Positions 6,771 through 14,865 of a stretch of 18,976 bases of DNA are shown here, in pieces. Source of the stretch: CAZBQG01 sp964493945 (GTDB lineage: Bacteria > Pseudomonadota > Alphaproteobacteria > Rhodospirillales > UBA2165); contig CAZBQG010000057.1 of assembly GCA_964493945.1 (NCBI GenBank), positions 1-18,976 on the forward strand. Reading direction: 5' to 3'. Position numbers and translations under genes: made by a program. Under the pieces are notes generated by a model that was not told the DNA's origin, ran no database searches, and saw only the letters and a list, made by a program, of their open reading frames with translations. Numbering within the stretch: the stretch's first letter is position 1; each line of letters opens with the position of its first letter.

Positions 6771-8581
6771 TTACAATCCCGTGGCGAAGGCCAGTTTTGC
6801 CCTATCGCGGAGAAGCGGCCGGAAGGCACCAGGTGCCCAGGACATGATCGAAAGGAGTATCTTGTTATTTGCCTTGCGGTCCATGCTTTTGAGCAGGAAG
6901 CGATAGGCCTCTTTGGATTTGCCGTTCAAGGCCATGGCCGCCGCATCAATGACGAGGGCGGCTTTCAGGGTGCCTACTCTTTTCGGGTCCGCGCCCGGGT
7001 AGATTTTGTAGACCGCGCCGGCCGCCTGGCGAGCCAAGGCGGGATGCCCCGCCTTGAGGGCATTCACGGCGTAAAAATGGTAGGCCATGGCCCGCGAACC
7101 GTTGCGTTTGGTCTTTTGGCTTAGTTTCAGGGCCAGGCTGGCCACGTCGCTTGGCATGATGTTCTTTTGTCCTTTATCGGCCAGCATGCTCGGTTTTTTT
7201 TAAGACCCCGAGTTTTTTCTCCCAGGCCTGGGCGCCGTTCTCCATGGATTTAAGAAATATCTCCATGCCTTCTTCTTTGAAGCCGGCCTTTATGAATTTC
7301 TCACCCTCGCGAATTTGCTCGAAGGTGGCGAACAGACTGTTGCCGGGCCAGGGAATATATTTGAAGGATTTCTGGAACAGGGCCAGGACCCCGTTGCGGC
7401 CCGGCGCGCGCATCACGCCGCGCGGCTCATCCTTGTATGATTTCTTCGACAGGAGAACGAATTTCCCGCCGGCAAGGCCGATCATGGAGAGGCGCCGGTT
7501 CTTGGTTTTATCGCCGTAGAACATAATGGCGAATTGCCTGCCGCCGGGATGGCTCACCGCCCAGTTCAGATCGTCGCTCCGGGTCGAGATGTTATTTGAA
7601 TATCTCTTGTTGCCCCTCACCGCCTCGATCCAGGCGCCGGCGCGCCAATGATGGCGCAGGATGCGGTCATCGCTGATGAAGGAAAGATATTTGGGCGCAT
7701 CGGAGGCCTTTCTCGCGGCGTTGAACTCCTTGCGCGTGGCAACCCCCTTGTAGGCCTTGCGGATACCGAAATCCTTGACGATTTTCAAGCTATTGGCATC
7801 CAGTATCCAGTGTGCGCTGATCCAGGTCCACGCCTTGCGGTTCCACTGGAACCCTTGGCTTTTCAATTTTATGAAATGAATACCGCCGCCAACCGACAAA
7901 TATTTCCCCGAAGGTGAATAGGCAATGCCGTTGGTGAAACTGAAGGAGACCTGCCCCTTGCTTCTGTTGGACGTCCAGGCCGGACGCGGCGATGGTCAGC
8001 ACCTTGATCAGGACCTGCAGCAAATTTTTGTATTGCACGAGCCTCTTTTCCATGGAGGACGCGATGCGTTCCTCCTCCCTGTCCACCAGTCCGAAAAAAT
8101 GGACCACATTGCCCATCACCGGCGCGTCCTTCACCTTGTCGGTGAATTCCTTGCGGGTGCCGATGCCGGTTTCGCCGCGGCTGAAAAATCAGCCCGCAGG
8201 ATGGCCCGGCGGGCAACGCCGTGGATGCGCTTGATACGCCCGGTATCCAGGCCGTAGCCTTCGGCGATGCGGTAGGCCTCGGCCAGCATGCGCTGGACCT
8301 GCTGACCCTTGAGGTCCACATCGCCGCTCATCCATTGTTCGAGTTTACTGCGGACGTCGCCGCGGGCGTTCTCGAATTCCTGGTAACGCTGTCTACTGAT
8401 CTGATCGAGCAGGGCCCGGGTGCGGACGCGCAGATCCTTGCCGGTCGCGGACAGCGCAGTAATTCTGTCCGCCAGATCGCCGTCCTCGGCGCGCGCGCCG
8501 CCCTGGGGAAGGGACCCAGGCGATCAACACCAGAAGCAAAAGAAATTTAGGCCATACCTGGATTTTTTTGCCGCTCCCCAT
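6771..8581 (-). pseudogene. Large secreted protein of unknown function, multiple frameshifts
   Basis: Pieces in three frames join into one ~600-residue protein. It starts at ATG 8581 (AGGGGGG upstream) with signal peptide FLLLLVLIAWVPSPG. One base fewer in the G run at 8501-8503 continues into RARAEDGDLADRITALS and on to GYGLDTGRIKRIHGVARR. One more base in the A5 run at 8184-8188 leads to FSRGETGIGTRKEF and MGNVVHFFGLVDREEERI. One base fewer at the C4 run 7954-7957 gives GQVSFSFTNGIAYSPSGKYL, resembling a WD40/beta-propeller strand. One base fewer in the T8 run at 7194-7201 joins the last helical, TPR-like part (AYHFYAVNALKAGHPALARQ). I recognise no family. The broken frames imply a pseudogene unless the indels are sequencing errors. 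Confidence 0.6.
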
Positions 8582-8874
8582 GCCCCCCTACCTTGAAAAG
8601 TCTTTTTTACCCGATTGGTTTATATCTTATGCTTGGCATCTAATTGTATGCTTTCCAGGGTCAAAGGGACAAGTATGCGATGCGCGGTGATACACGCATC
8701 ACAAGCACCCAAAAGCACATCCCGTGGGCCAGACACCGAATTCCGTGGACACGAATTCCGGGGACCCATTACTCTCCAGAGGATTATGAAGTACTGTGTA
8801 CTCGGAACTCTGGCCGGAAATCTGGGGAGCCTTTCCCCCCTCTGGTACCGGGCGGGCGCATCCGCCGCCCCTAC
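8582..8874. other. Non-coding gap between two minus-strand genes
   Basis: No credible gene is seen. It holds the presumed promoter of the broken secreted protein (AT-rich part 8600-8650), a pair of GAATTCCG-containing direct repeats (8732-8763), a small palindrome AGTAC-TGT-GTACT (8790-8802), and a G/C-rich inverted repeat at the end of the CocE-like gene. The two repeat types suggest a relic of a small mobile element or a REP-like site, but no transposase remnant is visible. Confidence 0.4.
8732..8763. repeat. Two direct copies of a GACAC-GAATTCCG motif
   Basis: GACACCGAATTCCG (8732-8745) is followed at once by GGACACGAATTCCG (8747-8760) and GGG. The units differ by one base and each contains the GAATTC palindrome. 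Similar GACAC-GAATT-GGGG strings occur beside small transposons (for example REP-associated tyrosine transposases) in many bacteria, but no transposase is present here. Confidence 0.5.
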
Positions 8875-8886
8875 TCACCCGCCCGG
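8848..8886 (-). repeat. 9-bp perfect inverted repeat at the 3' end of the CocE-like gene
   Basis: CCGGGCGGG (8848-8856) and CCCGCCCGG (8878-8886) are perfect reverse complements separated by 21 bases. One arm contains the last three sense codons of the minus-strand hydrolase, and its stop TGA (8875-8877) lies just inside the loop. No T-run follows, so it is not a standard intrinsic terminator. It may protect the mRNA 3' end or be a REP-like element. Confidence 0.6.
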
Positions 8887-10632
8887 AATAACCGATATCT
8901 GCAAATAGCATTCCCACCCGCCGCCGGTATGCAGGGTATAATCGCCTGAATATTTCTCCGCCGGACGGTCCACCGGGTCGGCGTGGAGGAAAAAGCCCGA
9001 GCTGGATGAGCCGGGCACGCCCAGCCCTTCATAATCATGGCCCTGAATTTTGAGCGCCAGGCGCGAGCCCATGGGCAAAAAGACTCCCGTCGGCCAGACT
9101 TCCACCTGGGCCTCGACCACTTCGCCCGGCGTCGGGGCTTGGTATTCATCATGGCTATGGACTGGCTGCCAATCCGAGGTTCGGGCCGGGTCCAGCTTGC
9201 GCTGGGTGATGCGCAGCCAGCCTTGGGAGACGGGGCTGGGATCGAAATTGGTCGCGTATGAGATTTCCTTACGGTCGGGGTCGTAGGCCACCAGGGTGCA
9301 GAACATATCCATATCCGGCGTCGTTGAAGACAATTGAAGCTTGGCCAGCAATGGCCCGGCGATCTCCATATCCGCATCCAGGGGCGCGGTGGTGAAGGTC
9401 AGCCCTTCACCCGTGGCGGCGTAGCTAGCCTCCGCTTCCTTGGTGGCTGGGGCATGGCCCATGCTGGAATCAGACGCATCCAGATGCAAATCTATGAATT
9501 GGGTGTCGCCCAGGGGCCAGCTATCGTCATAAATATTCCGGTAGACGCTGTCCTCCAGGCCGCGCACGGTGATGTCCACCCGGGGTTCGTCGAGCCAGCT
9601 ATTGTCCTCGCCCTTCAGGAAATGATCGAAAAATCTGCGTTGCAGCTCCCGGCCTTCGCGGGAGAAGAAGGTTGCGAAATATGGACCGGACTGGACCTTG
9701 AGCCATTTGTCCTTGGACGCAATGCCCGGAAAACCCTGGATGGTGCCCCTCAGATGCAGCCCCAAACCGCTCCAATTGGCGACGACCAGCGCCGGCACGT
9801 CAATTTTCGTGAGATCGGCACTGCGTTCCGCATACCAGTCATCCAGCAGAGGATGCGCCCGCACATTATCGATATAATCTTCCCGGTTTGCTTCCAATTG
9901 CCCTTGCGTGAAACTTTCGCCGCCGGTGGTCGGCTCACCATTGATGAAATCACTCAAGGGGCTCTCGCCATTGCCATGCTGGTTATTGAGCACGCTGTTG
10001 TTCCACCAGCGATGGACAAAGCCGGCGCAGAAAATACCGCCATGGCGCGTCCGATCCCGGTAGAAATCGCACGTTCCCTGCCAGGGCAGAATGGCCGCTA
10101 GATATTTGGGCTTATAGGAAGCGGTCATCCACTGGCCCGCCGCATAATAGGATATGCCCAAAAGCCCCACCTTGCCGCTGCACCAGTCCTGACCGCCGAT
10201 AAATTCGATGGCGTCGTGAAAATCCCTGAATTCCTGGGGTGAATTGACGTCGAGCTTGCCCGGCGCCCGGCCCGAGCCCCGGCAATCCATTTGCACCACG
10301 GCATAGCCGTGAGGCACCCAGGGTTCGGGGTTGGGCCGCTCGAAGACGATATATTTGCCCGATGAATCGCTCAAGACTTCGGGATATTTGGCCGTCATGG
10401 CGTCCCAGCCCTCGCCCAGGAACTGGCTGATATGGCAATCCTTGCCATAGGGGCCATAGGTCATGAGCACGGGATATTTGCCTTCCGCTTCCGGCAGATA
10501 GACATCGGCATAGACATTGGCGCCGTCCCGCAAGGGCACGGCCACATCTTTCAGGAGCCGCATCTTGTTGCCGGGAAGCCCTTCAATGTTGATTGTGTTC
10601 GTGATTTTCTCCTGCCATGCCACTTTGGGCAA
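8875..10632 (-). CDS. CocE/NonD-family hydrolase (S15 Xaa-Pro peptidase-like)
   Basis: A 585-aa protein with the two-part layout of the family. The alpha/beta-hydrolase domain (about 25-330) has VPLRDGANVYADVYLP, GYAVVQMDCRGSG and the nucleophile elbow LLGISYYAAGQW (S161). The C-terminal jelly-roll domain (about 340-585) includes YPLGDTQF-like and GPLLAKLQLSS segments and FLPMGSRLALKIQGHD. Family members are esterases, amidases or acylases. The usual Asp and His are not obvious: the expected regions read VANWSGLGLHLRG and VQSGPYFATFF. No signal peptide is seen. The frame opens with TTG 10632; GTG 10623 is an alternative and no start has a good ribosome site, although AGGAG lies just inside the frame. 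It faces hisG across a 119-base divergent gap. Confidence 0.88.
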   Translation of the reverse strand: MPKVAWQEKITNTINIEGLPGNKMRLLKDVAVPLRDGANVYADVYLPEAEGKYPVLMTYGPYGKDCHISQFLGEGWDAMTAKYPEVLSDSSGKYIVFERPNPEPWVPHGYAVVQMDCRGSGRAPGKLDVNSPQEFRDFHDAIEFIGGQDWCSGKVGLLGISYYAAGQWMTASYKPKYLAAILPWQGTCDFYRDRTRHGGIFCAGFVHRWWNNSVLNNQHGNGESPLSDFINGEPTTGGESFTQGQLEANREDYIDNVRAHPLLDDWYAERSADLTKIDVPALVVANWSGLGLHLRGTIQGFPGIASKDKWLKVQSGPYFATFFSREGRELQRRFFDHFLKGEDNSWLDEPRVDITVRGLEDSVYRNIYDDSWPLGDTQFIDLHLDASDSSMGHAPATKEAEASYAATGEGLTFTTAPLDADMEIAGPLLAKLQLSSTTPDMDMFCTLVAYDPDRKEISYATNFDPSPVSQGWLRITQRKLDPARTSDWQPVHSHDEYQAPTPGEVVEAQVEVWPTGVFLPMGSRLALKIQGHDYEGLGVPGSSSSGFFLHADPVDRPAEKYSGDYTLHTGGGWECYLQISVIPGG

Positions 10633-10751
10633 AGACGGTAGGGCAAATGCAATTGGGGTGCAATCCGCCAGGGTTATTGGCTTAATTCGCCTTTTCCATG
10701 GCGCGACTGGGAAAAACCATCTATTAATGCGCCCTTTTTCGGAGAGATAGT

Positions 10752-11420
10752 GTGCTTGCCAACGAAAAGACCGTACTGGCCCTGCCCCGGGGACGCATCC
10801 TGGAAGAGGTCATGCCCCTGCTTGGGCGCGCCGGAATAGAGCCCGAGGCGGCCTTCATTGATGCCAGTGCGCGCCAACTTAGATTTTCCACAAACCATGT
10901 GGATCTGGATATCGTCCGGGTGCGCAGCTTCGACGTGGCGACCATCATCGCCTATGGCGCGGCACAAATCGGCGTGGCCGGATCGGACGTGTTGATGGAA
11001 TTCGACAGCCGGGAAATCTACACGCCGTTGGATTTGGACATCGGCGCCTGCCGCCTGGTGGTGGCCGAGCCCGAAAACCTGGCCGCCGGCGACAATCCGC
11101 GCCATTGGAGTCAGGTGCGCGTGGCCACCAAATACCCCGAAATCACGCGCCGCCATTTCGCCCGCCGGGGCGTCCATGCCGAATGCATCAAGCTGAACGG
11201 GGCCATGGAAATCGCGCCCTCGTTGGGGCTGTGTCAGCGCATCGTCGATCTCACCTCGACGGGCGAGACGCTGCGCGCCAACGGCTTGGTGGAAATCGAG
11301 CAGATCGCCACCATCACGTCGCGCCTGGCGGTCAACCGGACGGCGCTCAAAACCCGGCCCGAGGAAATCACCGAATGGATTACCCGCTTCCGGGACGCGG
11401 TCGATGCCGACCCGGCTTGA
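10752..11420 (+). CDS. hisG: ATP phosphoribosyltransferase catalytic subunit, short form
   Basis: First step of histidine biosynthesis: ATP + PRPP to phosphoribosyl-ATP, in the cytoplasm. The 222-aa length and absence of the ~80-residue regulatory domain identify the short form, which needs HisZ as partner; hisZ is not in this window. Motifs are LALPRGRILEE at the N-terminus, GVAGSDVLME, and the PRPP loop VDLTSTGETLRANGL. The GTG start at 10752 has GGAGAG 5-7 bases upstream. The end overlaps hisD by 17 bases, so the two are translationally coupled. Short HisG lacks its own histidine-binding domain, so feedback inhibition would pass through HisZ. Intact and confident. Confidence 0.97.
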   Translation: MLANEKTVLALPRGRILEEVMPLLGRAGIEPEAAFIDASARQLRFSTNHVDLDIVRVRSFDVATIIAYGAAQIGVAGSDVLMEFDSREIYTPLDLDIGACRLVVAEPENLAAGDNPRHWSQVRVATKYPEITRRHFARRGVHAECIKLNGAMEIAPSLGLCQRIVDLTSTGETLRANGLVEIEQIATITSRLAVNRTALKTRPEEITEWITRFRDAVDADPA

Positions 11421-12711
11421 CGCAACCGATGCGGGGTTCGAGGAGGCATTCCAAACCTTCCTGAACGCCCGGCGCCATGCCCAGGAAGATGTGGCCCCCG
11501 CCGTCGCCCAGATTCTGGATGAGGTGCGCGGCGGTGGCGATAAGGCGCTTCAGAACCTGGCCCGCAAATTCGACCACTTCGATCTGGCCGCGGCCGGCAT
11601 GGCTGTGGGCGCCGCCCAGTTGGACGCGGCCCGCGCCCAATGCGGCCAAGACGAACTGGACGCCCTGGAATTGGCCGCAAGACGCATCCGGGATTTCCAC
11701 GAGCGCCAGATGCCCGAAGATCTGGATTATACCGACGATGTGGGCATGCGCCTGGGTTACCGCTGGACGCCCATAAACGCCATCGGCATGTATGTCCCGG
11801 GCGGCACGGCGGCCTATCCATCATCCGTCTTGATGAATGCCCTGCCGGCCAAGGTGGCCGGGGTGGGACGCCTGGTCATGGCGGTGCCCAGCCCAAAAGG
11901 AAAGATCAATCCCTTGGTGCTGGCCGCCGCCGGGATCGCAGGGGCCGATGAAATTTACCGCATCGGAGGCGCTCAGGCGATCGGCGCGCTCGCATATGGG
12001 ACCGAAACCATCCAACCCGTAGACAAGATCGTCGGGCCCGGCAACGCCTATGTGGCGGCTGCCAAGCGCCAGGTGTTCGGGCAGGTGGGCATCGACATGA
12101 TGGCCGGGCCATCGGAGGTCCTCATCCTGGCCGACGGTACATGTGATCCATCCTGGATCGCCGCGGATCTTCTGGCCCAGGCGGAGCACGATGCCGCCGC
12201 CCAATCCATTTTGTTCGTCATGGATGCCGCCTACGCCGATCAGGTAGAGGCCGCCGTCCAGGAACATCTGAAAACCCTGCCCCGGGCCGAAATCGCCCGC
12301 CAGAGCTGGGCCGATTGGGGCGCCATATTCGTGCTGCCCGACGGGGAAGCCGCCATCCCTCTGGTGGATGCCATCGCGCCCGAACATCTGGAACTGGCCA
12401 TCGCTGAGCCCGACGCGCTTGCCCGCCAGATCAGCAATGCGGGCGCCATCTTCCTGGGCACCCACACGCCCGAGGCCCTGGGCGATTATCTGGCCGGGCC
12501 CAACCACGTCTTGCCGACCGGACGCAGTGCCCGCTTTTCGTCCGGGTTGGGGGTTCTGGATTTTCTCAAACGTTCCACCCTCATGGGCGGCAGCGCCAGC
12601 AGCCTTGAGCGCCTGGGCCCGGCAGCCGTCACCCTGGCCCGGGCCGAAGGGCTGGACGCCCACGCGCTATCGGTTGCCCTGCGATTGGGCCAGAACAAGC
12701 CGAAAGACTGA
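11404..12711 (+). CDS. hisD: Histidinol dehydrogenase
   Basis: Last two oxidations of histidine biosynthesis: L-histidinol to L-histidine with two NAD+, zinc-dependent. The 435-aa length is normal. Visible signatures are MYVPGGTAAYPSSVLMNALP, GPGNAYVAAAKRQVFG and MAGPSEVLILAD. The zinc ligands Q and H lie in LLAQAEHDAAAQ, the Asp in EALGDYLAGPNHVLPTG, and the C-terminal His in GLDAHALSVAL. The catalytic Glu-His pair is in IAPEHLELAI. ATG 11404 lies inside the hisG end. The next gene starts six bases after the stop. Confidence 0.98.
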   Translation: MPTRLDATDAGFEEAFQTFLNARRHAQEDVAPAVAQILDEVRGGGDKALQNLARKFDHFDLAAAGMAVGAAQLDAARAQCGQDELDALELAARRIRDFHERQMPEDLDYTDDVGMRLGYRWTPINAIGMYVPGGTAAYPSSVLMNALPAKVAGVGRLVMAVPSPKGKINPLVLAAAGIAGADEIYRIGGAQAIGALAYGTETIQPVDKIVGPGNAYVAAAKRQVFGQVGIDMMAGPSEVLILADGTCDPSWIAADLLAQAEHDAAAQSILFVMDAAYADQVEAAVQEHLKTLPRAEIARQSWADWGAIFVLPDGEAAIPLVDAIAPEHLELAIAEPDALARQISNAGAIFLGTHTPEALGDYLAGPNHVLPTGRSARFSSGLGVLDFLKRSTLMGGSASSLERLGPAAVTLARAEGLDAHALSVALRLGQNKPKD

Positions 12712-12716
12712 GCCCC

Positions 12717-13187
12717 GTGGATGACTGGCGCAAAATCGTCAATATCTACCTGGACGAAACCACCGTTCCTTGGCGCAGCCCCGAGTTGGAACATGACCGG
12801 GCGGTGGCTATCTATGACCTGTTGGAGGAAAATCTTTTCGTTCCCGCCGGCGATCTCAGAGGACCTTTTGTGCTGCATATCGGCGTCGAGGAAAACCGCC
12901 TGCGCTTCGGCATCCATGACGAGGCCGACCAGCCCCTCACATCGTTCACGCTGCCCCTGTCGTCTTTCCGCTCTGTGATCCGGGATTATTTCACGGTCTG
13001 CGACAGCTATTACGAGGCCATCAAGACGGCCAGCTCGCCGCGCATCGAGGCCATCGATATGGGCCGGCGCGGGCTGCATGACGAAGGGGCCGAAATCCTC
13101 CGTGAACGCATGGCCGAACACACGGAGATCGACTTCGACTCGGCCCGGCGGTTGTTCACCCTGATCTGCGTTCTCCATATGCGGTGA
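12717..13187 (+). CDS. UPF0262 family protein
   Basis: A 156-aa cytoplasmic protein with no signal or membrane segment. It matches the alphaproteobacterial UPF0262 family (opening IVNIYLDETTV, then RAVAIYDLLEEN, SFTLPLSSFRSVIRDYF, and an RRLFTLICVLHMR end), which normally sits between hisD and a low-molecular-weight phosphatase gene as here. The function is unknown; the conserved position suggests co-expression, not a role in histidine synthesis. It starts with GTG 12717, six bases after hisD, with only a weak ribosome site (GAAAG), consistent with coupling. Its stop overlaps the next start by four bases (GTGA). Confidence 0.93.
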   Translation: MDDWRKIVNIYLDETTVPWRSPELEHDRAVAIYDLLEENLFVPAGDLRGPFVLHIGVEENRLRFGIHDEADQPLTSFTLPLSSFRSVIRDYFTVCDSYYEAIKTASSPRIEAIDMGRRGLHDEGAEILRERMAEHTEIDFDSARRLFTLICVLHMR

Positions 13188-13639
13188 CGCCCGTGTCCAA
13201 CCCGCCCGGCGCCGTCCTATTTGCCTGCACCATGAATTCGGTCCGCTCACCCATGGCCGAGGGAATCCTGAAATCCCTTCATGGCCATCAGGTCTATGTG
13301 GATTCGGTGGGCGTCAGAGCGAGCGAGCTGGACGGCTTCATGGTCGAAGTGATGGGCGAAATCGGCGTGGACATGAGCGCCCATAAATCCAAGACCTTCG
13401 GGGAGTTGGAAGACACTTCTTATGATCTGGTCATTTCCCTCTCCCCCGAAGCCCAGCATTCAGCGGTGGAGCTGACCCGCACCATGGCCATCGAAGTGGA
13501 ATATTGGGCCACATTTGATCCATCCGTCGTGGAGGGAAGCAGACCGGTGCGGCTTGATGCCTACCGCCAGGTGCGAGATGAATTGCGCCGGCGCCTGGGA
13601 GAAAGATTCCCCACCCACGCGCCCATGGATACGGCTTGA
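13184..13639 (+). CDS. Low-molecular-weight protein tyrosine phosphatase / ArsC-like protein
   Basis: A 151-aa protein with the phosphate-binding P-loop C15-TMNSV-R21-S (C-x5-R-S) just after the first beta strand (AVLFACTMNSVRSPMAEGIL). SVGVRASELDG, the segment MSAHKSKTF and DLVISLSPEA match the LMW-PTP fold. The general-acid Asp is probably in ATFDPS, replacing the more usual W-x-x-x-DP arrangement. Substrate could be phosphotyrosine or arsenate; both are known in the superfamily and the loop does not decide. GTG 13184 overlaps the UPF0262 stop (GTGA). It ends the first coupled gene block. Confidence 0.9.
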   Translation: MTPVSNPPGAVLFACTMNSVRSPMAEGILKSLHGHQVYVDSVGVRASELDGFMVEVMGEIGVDMSAHKSKTFGELEDTSYDLVISLSPEAQHSAVELTRTMAIEVEYWATFDPSVVEGSRPVRLDAYRQVRDELRRRLGERFPTHAPMDTA

Positions 13640-13670
13640 AATTTGGGGAAAATCGTAATCCAAGACCTGA

Positions 13671-13844
13671 TGGTATGGCCGGCTCTCCGTTAACGGCGCC
13701 ATCGCTCTCGGCCTGGATATCCCTGCCGGGGCGGATCATGTCAAGCGCTGGCAGGATGCGGGGAACCAAAGGCCCAGCGCCAAAGCCAGCCCCGAGCTGA
13801 AAGCCAAGATGCGCGAGAAATTCGCCCATTTGTTTGAAAAATGA
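13671..13844 (+). pseudogene. C-terminal remnant of a glutathione S-transferase
   Basis: A frame after the stop at 13668 encodes 57 residues: WYGRLSVNGAIALGLDIPAG, then ADHVKRWQDAGNQRPSAKAS and a KAKMREKFAHLFEK end. The HVKRW...RP pattern is the C-terminal helix region of YfcG/Ure2p-type glutathione S-transferases (VKRW-x-x-x-I-x-x-RP). A whole GST has about 200 residues, so roughly the first 150 are missing and no start codon precedes the fragment. This is a 5'-deleted relic. The assignment rests on a short motif and could be wrong. Confidence 0.5.
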
Positions 13845-13949
13845 AGGCAATATGATTGTAAAAAATCAACGATAAATCTGGTTTAATCTTTATTTTTTGA
13901 ATTTCATAAAGTGATTTTGTGGAATCCAGGCAATGAGGGCATGGTGAGG

Positions 13950-13978
13950 TTGTTTTATATCAATAATAATATTATATT
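13950..13978 (+). promoter_or_regulatory. Candidate sigma-70 promoter in an AT-rich leader
   Basis: TTGTTT (13950-13955), a 17-base spacer and TATATT (13973-13978) lie in a strongly AT-rich stretch (about 13845-14000) that stands out in the GC-rich window. It faces the LYP-motif protein starting at 14045. The -35 match is weak and AT-rich DNA gives such matches by chance. Confidence 0.3.
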
Positions 13979-14044
13979 TATATCATCTTTGATTGCCATG
14001 GTGATCTACCGCCGTGGATAAACCCTAACTATGGAGAATTTGCC

Positions 14045-14590
14045 ATGAAAAGAACGAGAAAAAGCGGGAGAGCCTTTCCGGACCTGCTGGATAACCGGAC
14101 TGCCGGGGAGGTCCTTTATCCCAACATGAATAGTTCGAAAAATATTGAAGCGGCGCTGGACCCGACGCTGTTGAGCCCCCTTGGCGATCATCCGGACACA
14201 AGGGATGCCGGCCAGCCTTCTGTCGCCGACATCCTCTATCCCGGCGATGAAAGCGCCAAACCAGTCCGGGAGGCCCGGCCCATGTCTCCTGAAAATATTG
14301 CCTACCGTGAGCGCGCCCGGCACTGGGGATCGGAGGCGGCCAAGGTGCTCTATCCCAACATGGGTGCTGCTGAGGAGGCGGCCGGCAGGCGTCTTATGGA
14401 GGAGGAGAGGAAGAAGCAGCTATCACAGGGGGGAAATGCGCCTAATCCGGGCCCAAAACCGCGCCAGAATTCGAAAACGTGCCTCCCTGCACGCCCGGAA
14501 CCGCACTCGGTCAACTTTGACCGGGCCCGTTTTTCCGTTCCACAGGATAAGCACCTCTTTTCCCCCCTTTGCCGGGCTGATGAGCGATAG
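14045..14590 (+). CDS. Unknown protein with three LYP motifs
   Basis: I do not recognise this 181-aa protein. ATG 14045 has GGAGAA 7-8 bases upstream, which supports it. Three short motifs recur: GEVLYPNM (residues 21-28), ADILYPGD (61-68) and AKVLYPNM (99-106), spaced about 40 residues apart. Between them lie charged, Pro-rich, probably disordered segments and IAYRERARHWG. There is no signal or membrane segment. Residues after about 130 are low-complexity, overlap an opposite-strand ORF and may not be real coding sequence. A decayed second copy of residues ~37-98 lies at 14868-15054. The AT-rich leader and interruption of the housekeeping series suggest acquired DNA. LYP could be a short interaction or processing motif; that is a guess. 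Confidence 0.65.
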   Translation: MKRTRKSGRAFPDLLDNRTAGEVLYPNMNSSKNIEAALDPTLLSPLGDHPDTRDAGQPSVADILYPGDESAKPVREARPMSPENIAYRERARHWGSEAAKVLYPNMGAAEEAAGRRLMEEERKKQLSQGGNAPNPGPKPRQNSKTCLPARPEPHSVNFDRARFSVPQDKHLFSPLCRADER

Positions 14591-14755
14591 TTTGATGAAA
14601 GGGCGGGGTTTCGCCACAAAATCGATCAAGGCCACCTCATAGGTGAGGCAGCGGCAGGGATTAAGGATATAGGCGACGCCCGAAATTGTGATGATCAAAA
14701 ACGGGACCAGGAGCCAGCCGACAAAATAGCGGCGAAAATACTTCTTTTTCTTCAT
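14423..14755 (-). CDS. Small single-span membrane protein, unknown
   Basis: About 110 aa. The N-terminus is KKKKYFRRYF followed by a hydrophobic span (VGWLLVPFLIITISGVAYIL, about residues 11-30), predicting an inner-membrane anchor with the basic end inside. The rest includes beta-like EVLILWNGKTGPVKVDRVRF and a basic C-terminus. ATG 14755 has GGAG about five bases upstream and GGAGG farther back; ATG 14767 is an alternative but sits one base after its ribosome site. The last ~168 bases overlap the 3' end of the convergent LYP protein, so at least one of the two ends is probably not coding. No family recognised. Confidence 0.45.
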   Translation of the reverse strand: MKKKKYFRRYFVGWLLVPFLIITISGVAYILNPCRCLTYEVALIDFVAKPRPFIKLSLISPAKGGKEVLILWNGKTGPVKVDRVRFRACREARFRILARFWARIRRISPL

Positions 14756-14865
14756 TTGGCTCCACATTCCTCCAGACCATTAGGTTGCGTCATTGTCTAA
14801 TAATTGCACGGATGGCGTAAAATGTAAAACCCGCGGCGGAGGCAACCAAGCCCGCTCTTTCCAAA

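Noticed and set aside
9334..10101. 255-codon plus-strand frame inside the CocE-like gene
   Set aside because: Antisense shadow of a well-supported hydrolase; no ribosome site or recognisable motif.
10633..10751. Possible his attenuator or leader peptide before hisG
   Set aside because: No run of His codons and no convincing terminator/antiterminator pair is visible in the 119 bases.
11821..12663. 280-codon minus-strand frame opposite hisD
   Set aside because: GC-rich coding DNA often leaves the opposite frame open; hisD is unambiguous.
12486..13250. 254-codon minus-strand frame opposite hisD end and UPF0262
   Set aside because: It spans the antisense of two confident genes and has no domain signature.
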